From: Spirosoma fluviale | Lineage (GTDB): Bacteria > Bacteroidota > Bacteroidia > Cytophagales > Spirosomataceae | Reading direction: 5' to 3' | Assembly (NCBI GenBank): GCA_945883625.1 | Contig: CAMCXW010000018.1 | Coordinates: 1-40,745 of the forward strand | Length of the DNA stretch: 40,745 nucleotides | Shown here: one piece after another, positions 7,732 through 15,249 of the stretch | How positions within the stretch are numbered: the stretch's first letter is position 1 | Layout: each line of letters starts with the position of its first letter | Notes under the pieces: generated by a model | Seen by the model: only the letters and a program-made list of their open reading frames with translations | Databases searched by the model: none | What the model was told of the DNA's origin: nothing | Position numbers and translations under genes: made by a program

Positions 7732-9129
7732 ATGACGGCTATTATTGCTTTATCAATTTTTGGAATTAGTAATTTATTTTTGGGCTTTTGGCTTTCACGA
7801 AAAACCATTCAAACATTCACGTTAGGTTTTTTAGCCCTTAGCATGGGCTTAACAGTGGCGGATTGGAATCATGAATATCTGTGGTTCGGTAATATGTTCC
7901 GCTCGACGAACACCTCTATTAATTTTAGTATTATTATTCAATTAGCTGCGTTTTTTGTGGTCGAATTTTCGAATGCCTTCGGACAAGATGACGAGCATAC
8001 TCACCCGGCTGAATACTATGCCATCATGTTATTCTCGGTTGTTGGTGCCATCTTAATGGTTTCCTTCGACCATTTAATCATGCTGTTCGTTGGCCTGGAA
8101 ATCCTTTCCGTTTCCATGTATGTTTTGACGGGCTCCGACAAGCGTAATCTTCGATCCAATGAAGCAGCGATTAAGTATTTATTAATGGGTGCTTTTGCAA
8201 CCGGAATTTTACTATTTGGCATAACCTTAGTTTATGGAGCTACGCGCTCATTTTATATCGCCAATATTGCAAACGCAATTGCAAGTACCCCCAAAGAATC
8301 CATGCCAACCTTCCTGTATGCAGGAATTCTTTTGATGCTTGTAGGCATGCTATTTAAAGTTTCAGCAGCTCCTTTCCATTTTTGGACGCCAGATGTATAC
8401 GATGGCGCACCAACAATCTTTACGATGTTTATGTCGACAGTCGTAAAAACAGCTGGATTTGCAGCTCTTTTCCATGTTTTTTCAGGTATGTTCGGTGCTT
8501 TATATGCAACGTGGGCGTTACCGGTCTATTTTATCAGTATGTTAACGCTGGTGATTGGTAATGTGACGGCGGTGTACCAACAAAGCATGAAGCGCATGTT
8601 AGCCTATTCGAGTATTTCGCATGCGGGATATATGCTGATGACCATTTCAGCGAATCAATCATCGACAACCTCCACCATTTTATATTATTCGTTGGCTTAC
8701 ACCCTAGCAACAGTTACCGCCTTTGCGATTTTTAAAATCGTATCGGAATATCAAACAGGCCGCGTTGAAAAACCAGAAAATTTTCAAGCATTTGAAGGTT
8801 TAGCGAAACAGAATCCATTGTTGGCCTTCTGCTTGACCATATCACTATTATCGCTTGCAGGCATACCATTGACGGCTGGCTTTTGGGGAAAGTTTTTTGT
8901 TTTTGCAGACACATTCCACCGCAACATTACCTATTCAATTATCGTAGCAGTATTAATGTCGGCCGTAGGTATTTACTATTATTTCAAAGGAATCATTGCC
9001 GCATATTTTAAAAAGAGCGAGATGGAAGTAATTCATATTCCTAGATTGTATCAAGTAGCCTTAATCATGAGTACCTTGGCGACATTGGTACTCGGTATTT
9101 ATCCAACAATTGTGAAATCGTTATTTTAA
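7732..9129 (+). CDS. nuoN: NADH-quinone oxidoreductase subunit N
   Basis: The proximal antiporter-like subunit of complex I, 465 aa. Recognisable segments are LFVGLEILSVSMYVLTG (about residue 120) with the conserved glutamate, LLMLVGMLFKVSAAPFHFWTPDVYDGAPT (about 202-230) and MKRMLAYSSISHAGYML (about 286-302). It closes the nuo genes. A GtrA-like gene follows 12 bases later, probably on the same transcript. Confidence 0.95.
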   Translation: MTAIIALSIFGISNLFLGFWLSRKTIQTFTLGFLALSMGLTVADWNHEYLWFGNMFRSTNTSINFSIIIQLAAFFVVEFSNAFGQDDEHTHPAEYYAIMLFSVVGAILMVSFDHLIMLFVGLEILSVSMYVLTGSDKRNLRSNEAAIKYLLMGAFATGILLFGITLVYGATRSFYIANIANAIASTPKESMPTFLYAGILLMLVGMLFKVSAAPFHFWTPDVYDGAPTIFTMFMSTVVKTAGFAALFHVFSGMFGALYATWALPVYFISMLTLVIGNVTAVYQQSMKRMLAYSSISHAGYMLMTISANQSSTTSTILYYSLAYTLATVTAFAIFKIVSEYQTGRVEKPENFQAFEGLAKQNPLLAFCLTISLLSLAGIPLTAGFWGKFFVFADTFHRNITYSIIVAVLMSAVGIYYYFKGIIAAYFKKSEMEVIHIPRLYQVALIMSTLATLVLGIYPTIVKSLF

Positions 9130-9141
9130 GACGCCAAAGAT

Positions 9142-9633
9142 TTGAAGAAGCAATCAAGCCTATTTAATCGAAAAGATTTAGTCGCATATTTTATTATTGC
9201 GGGGATTGGGGCATTGATTCAGCTTTTAGCAGGTGGTTTATTAAAGGATTGGTTTCGCATGTCGTACGAGTCCACCATTTTACCCGCGTATTTTATTTCT
9301 TTAATTGCGGGCTTTATCCTTACCAAATTATTTGCCTTTAATGCCCGGCAGACGAAACAAACCCAACGCGAAATGATTAAATTTTTGCTCGTTGCTACCT
9401 TTTCCGGATTTGTAACTTGGTTTTTTAGCGTTACGCCCTATTCGGTTATTTCGCGCAACTACGCAGATTATTTTATTCAAATACCTTATTCGATTAAACG
9501 CATCAATGTCACACAGGTTTCGACCACGGTAACTGGCATGGGATTTAGTTTTGTGTCAAACTATGTTTTACACAAATCCTTCACCTTTAAAAGTAGTGGC
9601 TTTTACGACCGATTTAAGGATTTAATTAAGTAA
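9142..9633 (+). CDS. GtrA-like small membrane protein
   Basis: A 163-aa protein with four predicted transmembrane helices (about residues 12-32, 45-65, 82-100 and a last one ending near 145). The terminal SNYVLHKSFTFK matches the end of GtrA-family proteins, where an asparagine and a W/F-V-F-type motif close the last helix. GtrA proteins are linked to export of lipid-linked sugars for cell-surface polysaccharides. The start is TTG at 9142; no ATG lies before residue 39, so TTG is preferred. Its position 12 bases behind nuoN is odd for such a role, and the call is by pattern only. Confidence 0.6.
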   Translation: MKKQSSLFNRKDLVAYFIIAGIGALIQLLAGGLLKDWFRMSYESTILPAYFISLIAGFILTKLFAFNARQTKQTQREMIKFLLVATFSGFVTWFFSVTPYSVISRNYADYFIQIPYSIKRINVTQVSTTVTGMGFSFVSNYVLHKSFTFKSSGFYDRFKDLIK

Positions 9634-9700
9634 AACACCGCATTTCTGAGGGATACCTGCCCAACACCTTAATTTAAACTTAATTTTCCAAAGATTGAAT

Positions 9701-9733
9701 GTGGCCATTAGGCCGCAAAAGGGGGCTTTTTGA
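9701..9733 (+). terminator. possible terminator after the nuo operon
   Basis: GTGGCC-ATTA-GGCCGC forms a 6-bp hairpin (one G-T pair), followed by AAAAGGGGGCTTTTT, which can form a second small stem. There is only a short T run, so this is weak. The rest of 9634-9781 is AT-rich with no gene that I can see. Confidence 0.3.
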
Positions 9734-9781
9734 TAAAAAATTATCCAAAACTTAAAATAATCTTAAAATTTTAAGCAATTC

Positions 9782-9813
9782 TTTGGGTATTCTAATTTTT
9801 CCTACTACTTTTG
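9782..9813 (+). promoter_or_regulatory. Bacteroidota -33/-7 promoter of the small lipoprotein gene
   Basis: TTTG at 9782-9785, a 20-base spacer, then TACTTTTG at 9806-9813, matching TTTG/TAnnTTTG with good spacing. The start codon is 27 bases further on. It is one of the two best complete promoters in the window. Confidence 0.7.
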
Positions 9814-9840
9814 GGACTCAAACCTTAAAATATTACAAAA

Positions 9841-10014
9841 ATGAAAAAAGTATTCGCTTTAGCTTTCGTTGCTGGTATGGTAACTTTAGCATCTTGTGGT
9901 GAGAAAAAAACTGAGGCTGCTGCTGATTCAGTTGCTGTTGATACTGCTGCTGCTGCACCAGTTGATTCTGCTGCTGCTGACACTGCTGCTGCTGACACTG
10001 CTGCTGCTAAATAA
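9841..10014 (+). CDS. small Ala/Asp-rich lipoprotein, 57 aa
   Basis: A short gene easily missed by length cut-offs. It encodes a lipoprotein signal (MKKVFALAFVAGMVTLASC, lipobox L-A-S-C with C19 as the lipidated residue) followed by GEKKTE and then a low-complexity tail made of Ala triplets separated by Asp-Thr, Asp-Ser or Pro-Val. The tail DNA contains direct repeats of a 15-base unit (gctgctgctgacact). There is no fold to recognise. A strong promoter in front and a strong terminator behind make it a self-contained transcription unit. It is probably abundant in the envelope, possibly comparable in role to small structural lipoproteins, but that is inference. Confidence 0.8.
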   Translation: MKKVFALAFVAGMVTLASCGEKKTEAAADSVAVDTAAAAPVDSAAADTAAADTAAAK

Positions 10015-10031
10015 TTTTAGCCAAGCTACAT

Positions 10032-10064
10032 AAAAAAGTCCTTCACTTGTGGAGGACTTTTTTT
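10032..10064 (+). terminator. strong rho-independent terminator
   Basis: AAAAAAGTCCTTCAC pairs with GTGGAGGACTTTTTT across a two-base loop, a stem of about 15 bp with one G-T pair, ending in a run of seven T. It closes the small lipoprotein gene. The SprT gene starts only 10 bases later. Confidence 0.85.
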
Positions 10065-10074
10065 ATTCCCTCGA

Positions 10075-10695
10075 ATGACGAAAAGCAAAAAAATAGAATC
10101 ATTCTTTGATCACTTCCCTCCTGAAGTGGCCGAATATTGCTTTCAATTATGGCAAGACCATCCATTCAACTTTATCGTCTCGAAAGCACGCGGCACAAAG
10201 CTTGGCGACTTTCGCTACTCGCCTACAAAAGGGTATCAAGTTACAGTAAATCACAACTTAAACCCGTATGCATTTTTAGTCACCTATATCCATGAAGTGG
10301 CACATCGAGTAACTTATGATATCCACAAAAGCAACGTAAATCCGCATGGGATCGAATGGAAACGGAATTTCTATGAACTATTTGAGCCTATTTTAGATGA
10401 GGAATTATTGCCTGCCTCGCTCGTTCACGTACTTAGGAAATACCTTCAGAATCCGGCGGCTACCTCTACAGGTTATGCCCCACTTGTTACCGTATTAGCA
10501 TCATTCGATACACAACCAGCGATAGGCACTCGGCTTATTGATTTAGAAGAAGGATCTGTGTTCCAACTAAAAAACCTGATCCTCATCAAAGGGAAACTTC
10601 GCAGAACACGTTACATTTGTCAGGATTCTCAGTCAAGAAAAAATTATTTAGTTGCCAAAAACGCATATGTACAACCGCAAGAACCTTTGGTCTAA
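10075..10695 (+). CDS. SprT-like zinc metalloprotease domain protein
   Basis: A 206-aa cytoplasmic protein with a SprT-like fold. The zinc motif HEVAH is at residues 73-77, and a third ligand lies in NPHGIEWKRNF (H91), the typical SprT arrangement. No C-terminal zinc ribbon is visible (no CxxC pair). Family members include the DNA-protein crosslink protease SPRTN and bacterial proteins of unknown role, so the function here is open. The ATG lies 10 bases after a strong terminator with no clear promoter between them. The 3' end overlaps the PorU start by 29 bases, which suggests coupling to the T9SS sortase gene. Confidence 0.85.
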   Translation: MTKSKKIESFFDHFPPEVAEYCFQLWQDHPFNFIVSKARGTKLGDFRYSPTKGYQVTVNHNLNPYAFLVTYIHEVAHRVTYDIHKSNVNPHGIEWKRNFYELFEPILDEELLPASLVHVLRKYLQNPAATSTGYAPLVTVLASFDTQPAIGTRLIDLEEGSVFQLKNLILIKGKLRRTRYICQDSQSRKNYLVAKNAYVQPQEPLV

Positions 10696-13600
10696 ATTCC
10701 GATTTATCGGCATTTTACTCATTGGCCTCCCGCTTGCTTCATTTGCCCAATCTATATTAAAGCAAGGCACTTGGCACCGGATAGCGATTGCTAACTCCGG
10801 ATTCTATCGAATCGATCAAGCGTGGTTGAAAAAACATCAAATCACCGGCAATTCACAAAATTTCGGTTTGTACACCTCTGCACCAGGCATGCTTCCACAA
10901 GATCCAGCCAAAGCTCCCACGAATAACTTATTTCCGGTTCCGATTGCAATAGAAGGAAATGGCCAACTGATATTTTGGGGAGAATCCCCGAACCAACTTC
11001 AATTTGATGTAAAATCCGCTTCCTGGAACCAAGAAACGAATACATATTCAGACTCAAGCTATTATTATTTACGTATAGACGACCCAAAGCCGCTTCGCAT
11101 TACCACGCTAAAACCACCAAAAGGAATCGGGAATCCATTAAACTTCGCCCATACCTTATCCCACTACGAACCTGAAAAATATAACCTAATTCAATCTGGA
11201 CGGACATGGCTTGGAGATGCATTTTTCGGAACAGGAAATTTAGCCCTGCAATATGTGATTAGAGATGTCCTTGATGGCACATCTGCTGAATTAAAAGCAC
11301 GTTTTTATGCTGGCGGAACCACCCCAAGTAAATTCATGCTCGCCATTCCAGGAAATTCCCCTATATCAATCGAAATTCCTGCTATTTCAGGAAATAGGTA
11401 TGACCAAAAAGCATTTTTTGCGGATGTAAAACAACCCATAAAGATGAATTCCTCTGGTCCAAATTGGAATTGGAACATCGCGTATCAAACTACTTCAGGA
11501 GCTGGATATATAGACTATATTCAATTTGCCTACAAACGAAAATTCAATGCGACTACTGACCAGCCTCTATATTTATTTACCAATTCCCGTGACACAACGG
11601 CAAATGTGCAAATACCAAATTTACAAGCTTCGAGCCTTCTTTGGCTGAAAAATGGTCAAAATGAATGGCAACAAATACAACCTCCCGGAGCAGAAATGGA
11701 AATTCGTTTTTCCCCAGGCAGCCAATTAGCCTTGGGAAATTCAAGCCTAGCAGCATATCCTGTTTGGCGAGAGCGGATTTCGAATCAGGACCTCTTAGCC
11801 CAAGACCCCAAGTTGCAGCTTATTATTATCACAAGTCCACCTTTGCAACAAGCAGCAGAAAAACTAGCAAAATTCAAGTCGAACATCCAAAAAATACCCA
11901 CTCAAATAGTCTCAACAGCTCAAATTTATCACGAATTTTCAGGAGGCAAACAAGATGTGAGTGCTATTCGAAATTACCTGAAGGCTTTGGCAAGTCAGAC
12001 GACCTTGCGTTATGTGTTGATTTTAGGAGATGCATCCATCGACTACAAAGGTAAGTCTACCGTAGCTAGCGCCTTAGAAAAAAACAGCTACGTCCCTACC
12101 TATCAAAGCCTGGAATCCACACAGCCCTTAGTAAGTTATTCGTCTGACGATTACTTTGGCATCATAGATTCGCAAGCGGGAGATTGGGAGAATACACAAC
12201 CGAATCTCCAACTTGCCATCGGCCGAATTCCAGCAAAAAATCCGCTTGAGGCCAACATGTTCATTCAAAAATTAATTGATTACCAATCTAAACCTTCACC
12301 CGCAACTAGAAGACCCTACCGATTTAGTTGGGTCGCTGATGACGGCGATTTCTCCATTCACATGCAGGATGCGGAGGATTTTTCGGCTTACATCCAAGCA
12401 GGAAAATTTGCAATTGATTATCAAAAAACCTATTTGGATCAATTTCCAATGGAGGTTTCCAACGGCCAATACACCTCTTCCGCTGCAAAAAAACAAGTTC
12501 TTTCCTTATTTACACAAGATGCTGATTTCATCCACTTCATCGGCCATGGGTCAGAAAGTGGATGGACAGATGAAAAGATCCTAACAAACAATGATATCGT
12601 TGGCCTAAAAAATAACCAACACCTTCCTATACTTTTGACCGCAACTTGCCAGTTCGGAAGGTTCGATGATCCGAATCAACTTTCAGGGGGAGAACTCGCC
12701 CTACTTTCTCCACAAGGGGGCTCCATTGCGCTAATCAGTACAACAAGACCTGTATTTCAAAGTAGCAATTACATTTTCGGAAAAGCCTTTTACAAATATG
12801 TATCCGCTAATATGAAATCTTCTAACTACCGACTGGGGGATTTATTTCGAGATACAAAAAATGATAGCCAAACGGGAGTCATTAACCGCAATATAAGTTT
12901 GTTGGGCGACCCGAGCAGTCCATTACCCTGGCAAAGTAATGCCTTAACAATTGCGCCTAATGGGCCAAATTATTTGGTCAAATCAGAAAGCGAAACGGAA
13001 GGCCCATTAACTGCTTATTATTATGCAGCCAATACGGTAGCAAAAACCTTGGGAACGAAAGGCGCTGCATTTAGCTATGAATTACCAGGAAAGCTTATTG
13101 GAAAGTCCACACATGTGCTAAAACAAAGAATTTCGTCCATTTCCGCTAACAGTCTACCCACATCGAAAAGCCAAATGGAAATGAAGCTTATTGGTCAAGC
13201 GAAATCAGGAATTGCTATTTCAGGGCACCAACTAGTCAAGCGAAAACAGATGGAATTGACAGATACAAAGCCTCCCGTAATTCAGATTACGTTTCCGGAT
13301 GAACCAATTCAAGGGGTCTTTTCGGCAAATCCAACATGTGAGATTACTATTTCAGATGAACAAGGACTACAGTGGCATGGGCCAAAAAATGAAATTGCCT
13401 TTTTAACGTTGAACGATACATTACAAATCCCCATGCTACCGTATTGGGAACCCAGATTGGACACACCCAATCAAGGCAGTTTGCGTTACATGTTTACAAA
13501 CCTGAAAGCTGGCTTATATGATTTACGGGTGAATTGTTGGGATAGTAACAATAATGCGAGCCTACAATCGTTTAAATTTACAGTTGGCGAAAATGCTTCT

Positions 13601-13897
13601 ACTTCCCAGCGTTGGAAATTATACCCCAATCCTGCACAAGATAAAATGACATTCAGGACGCAACTTAATCGAGTGTGGAGCTCAGATCGATATGAACTTG
13701 AAATTTTTAATTTGGTCGGTGAGCGAATACTTCAGCAAACAGGTGATTTGATTCCAATGTCGGATCAAGAAGCTGGATTTGAATTTTCAGTGAATACGCT
13801 TGGTACAGGTGGAATAGGCTTTGTTAAGCTAAATGTACTTGATATTCAAGGTAAAATCATCGAAACCGTTAAATCTAAAATATTGACCCTAAAATAA
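10667..13897 (+). CDS. porU: type IX secretion system sortase PorU
   Basis: A gingipain-like C25 cysteine peptidase that removes the C-terminal signal of T9SS cargo at the cell surface and attaches the cargo to lipopolysaccharide. It has about 1076 aa, in the family range. A signal peptide is seen at residues 1-28 (ending ASFAQ). A beta-rich N-terminal region follows, then the C25 domain at about 380-770 with catalytic H627 (FIGHGSESGW) and C661 (TATCQFGRFDDP). The C-terminus (from about 980, KLYPNPAQDKMTF) is a type A sorting-like domain. I chose ATG 10667 over the upstream in-frame TTG at 10652 because the signal peptide follows it directly. porV lies downstream. Confidence 0.93.
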   Translation: MYNRKNLWSKFRFIGILLIGLPLASFAQSILKQGTWHRIAIANSGFYRIDQAWLKKHQITGNSQNFGLYTSAPGMLPQDPAKAPTNNLFPVPIAIEGNGQLIFWGESPNQLQFDVKSASWNQETNTYSDSSYYYLRIDDPKPLRITTLKPPKGIGNPLNFAHTLSHYEPEKYNLIQSGRTWLGDAFFGTGNLALQYVIRDVLDGTSAELKARFYAGGTTPSKFMLAIPGNSPISIEIPAISGNRYDQKAFFADVKQPIKMNSSGPNWNWNIAYQTTSGAGYIDYIQFAYKRKFNATTDQPLYLFTNSRDTTANVQIPNLQASSLLWLKNGQNEWQQIQPPGAEMEIRFSPGSQLALGNSSLAAYPVWRERISNQDLLAQDPKLQLIIITSPPLQQAAEKLAKFKSNIQKIPTQIVSTAQIYHEFSGGKQDVSAIRNYLKALASQTTLRYVLILGDASIDYKGKSTVASALEKNSYVPTYQSLESTQPLVSYSSDDYFGIIDSQAGDWENTQPNLQLAIGRIPAKNPLEANMFIQKLIDYQSKPSPATRRPYRFSWVADDGDFSIHMQDAEDFSAYIQAGKFAIDYQKTYLDQFPMEVSNGQYTSSAAKKQVLSLFTQDADFIHFIGHGSESGWTDEKILTNNDIVGLKNNQHLPILLTATCQFGRFDDPNQLSGGELALLSPQGGSIALISTTRPVFQSSNYIFGKAFYKYVSANMKSSNYRLGDLFRDTKNDSQTGVINRNISLLGDPSSPLPWQSNALTIAPNGPNYLVKSESETEGPLTAYYYAANTVAKTLGTKGAAFSYELPGKLIGKSTHVLKQRISSISANSLPTSKSQMEMKLIGQAKSGIAISGHQLVKRKQMELTDTKPPVIQITFPDEPIQGVFSANPTCEITISDEQGLQWHGPKNEIAFLTLNDTLQIPMLPYWEPRLDTPNQGSLRYMFTNLKAGLYDLRVNCWDSNNNASLQSFKFTVGENASTSQRWKLYPNPAQDKMTFRTQLNRVWSSDRYELEIFNLVGERILQQTGDLIPMSDQEAGFEFSVNTLGTGGIGFVKLNVLDIQGKIIETVKSKILTLK

Positions 13898-13947
13898 ATT
13901 TTGACAAAGATTTTTTTTAAATTTCAAACATTTACCTTAAAAATAAC

Positions 13948-13955
13948 TATTTTTG
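13948..13955 (+). promoter_or_regulatory. -7 element upstream of porV
   Basis: TATTTTTG matches TAnnTTTG and lies 44 bases before the porV ATG, in the 102-base gap after porU. No clear -33 TTTG at the expected distance. It suggests that porV can be expressed apart from porU. Confidence 0.4.
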
Positions 13956-13999
13956 AATCTAGCTTTAATGCTAAGAGACTCTCTTATAAATTTTATACA

Positions 14000-15172
14000 A
14001 TGACAACGAATTATTCGATCATCCAAAAAGTAGTTTTTACTTTAGTTGCTGTATCTATTAGCACGCTAACCTTTGGGCAATTACCAACTACCGTTTTAGG
14101 CCAAACGAACGCAGGTCGCGTTCCTACTCCAACCATGTTGTTTTTAAATGTTTCTCCTGATGCACGTTCTGCAGGTATGGGAGACGCAGGTGTTGCCATT
14201 TCATCCGATGTTAATGCAATTTATTGGAATCCGGCCAAATTAGCGACAGCAGATAAAGACCTAGGATTCGCTATTTCATACACCCCATGGTTACGTAATT
14301 TAGTAAATGACATGGCATTGTATAACATTGCGGGATACAAGAAAACATCGAAAGATCAAGCTTTCGGATTCTCTATCAACTATTTTGATCAAGGCCTTTT
14401 CCAAGCTACTACAGCAAATGGAACAAGTGCTGGTAATTTCAATTCCAAAGAATACGCACTAACCTTAGCGCATGCTCGTAAATTATCTAATGCATTATCG
14501 TTGGGTGTTAATTTAAAATATATCAATTCAAATTTAACTGGCGGCTACCAAGCGGTTAGTTCTCAGATGAAGCCTGCTCAAACAGTTGCTGCTGATTTAG
14601 CATTATATTGGAACTCAGTAACAGAGAAAAATTGGAACTTAACTTATGGTTTAGTTTTATCTAACATTTCAGGTAAAGTTTCTTATGGTGGTTTAGATAA
14701 AAACTTCATTCCAACAAACCTGCGTGCTGGAATTGCCGGAGTTAAGAATATCGATGAGAAAAATAAGTTAACCTTGACGTTAGATTTAAACAAATTAATG
14801 GTTCCAACGCCACAGTCGGTTGATGCAAACGGAGCCATAACAGGTACAGATCCTAACAACACAACAGCTATCGGAGGAATTTTCGGTTCTTTGTTTGATG
14901 CTCCGGATGGATTTGGCGAGGAGTTAAAAGAAGTAACGGCTTCATTAGGTGCTGAATATCTTTACAATAATACATTTGCAATTCGTGGTGGTTATTTCAA
15001 CGAAAGTGCCATGAAAGGTGATCGTAAATATTTCACGATGGGTATAGGGTTTAAATTAGACCAAAAATATGGTTTTGATTTTGCTTATTTAGTTCCTACA
15101 GGATCTAGCAGCCCACTCGCTAATACATTACGTATTTCTTTATTGGCAGCAATCAATCAAGAAAGAAAATAA
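14000..15172 (+). CDS. porV: type IX secretion system outer membrane protein PorV
   Basis: A FadL-like outer membrane barrel that shuttles secreted cargo from the Sov/SprA translocon to the PorU sortase. The mature N-terminus carries FLNVSPDARSAGMGDAGVAISSDVNAIYWNPAKLA, the PorV signature also seen in related PorV/PorQ proteins. About 390 aa from the ATG at 14000, with a signal peptide ending TLTFGQ. An in-frame TTG at 13901 would add 33 lysine/phenylalanine-rich residues before the signal peptide and lies upstream of a promoter element, so I reject it. Placement directly after porU is the standard T9SS pair. Confidence 0.93.
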   Translation: MTTNYSIIQKVVFTLVAVSISTLTFGQLPTTVLGQTNAGRVPTPTMLFLNVSPDARSAGMGDAGVAISSDVNAIYWNPAKLATADKDLGFAISYTPWLRNLVNDMALYNIAGYKKTSKDQAFGFSINYFDQGLFQATTANGTSAGNFNSKEYALTLAHARKLSNALSLGVNLKYINSNLTGGYQAVSSQMKPAQTVAADLALYWNSVTEKNWNLTYGLVLSNISGKVSYGGLDKNFIPTNLRAGIAGVKNIDEKNKLTLTLDLNKLMVPTPQSVDANGAITGTDPNNTTAIGGIFGSLFDAPDGFGEELKEVTASLGAEYLYNNTFAIRGGYFNESAMKGDRKYFTMGIGFKLDQKYGFDFAYLVPTGSSSPLANTLRISLLAAINQERK

Positions 15173-15191
15173 ATTAACGCTATTCATTCAT

Positions 15192-15224
15192 CAAATGACA
15201 TCTCTCGGGATGTCATTTGTGTTT
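15192..15224 (+). terminator. terminator after porV
   Basis: CAAATGACATC and GATGTCATTTG form a perfect 11-bp stem with a TCTCGG loop, followed by TGTTTT. It ends the SprT-porU-porV unit. Confidence 0.65.
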
Positions 15225-15249
15225 TAAGCCTACCTCCAACTTCCCCTAC

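Noticed and set aside
13901..13999. N-terminal extension of PorV from a TTG at 13901
   Set aside because: The added 33 residues precede a proper signal peptide and the stretch includes a -7 promoter element; ATG 14000 is the better start.
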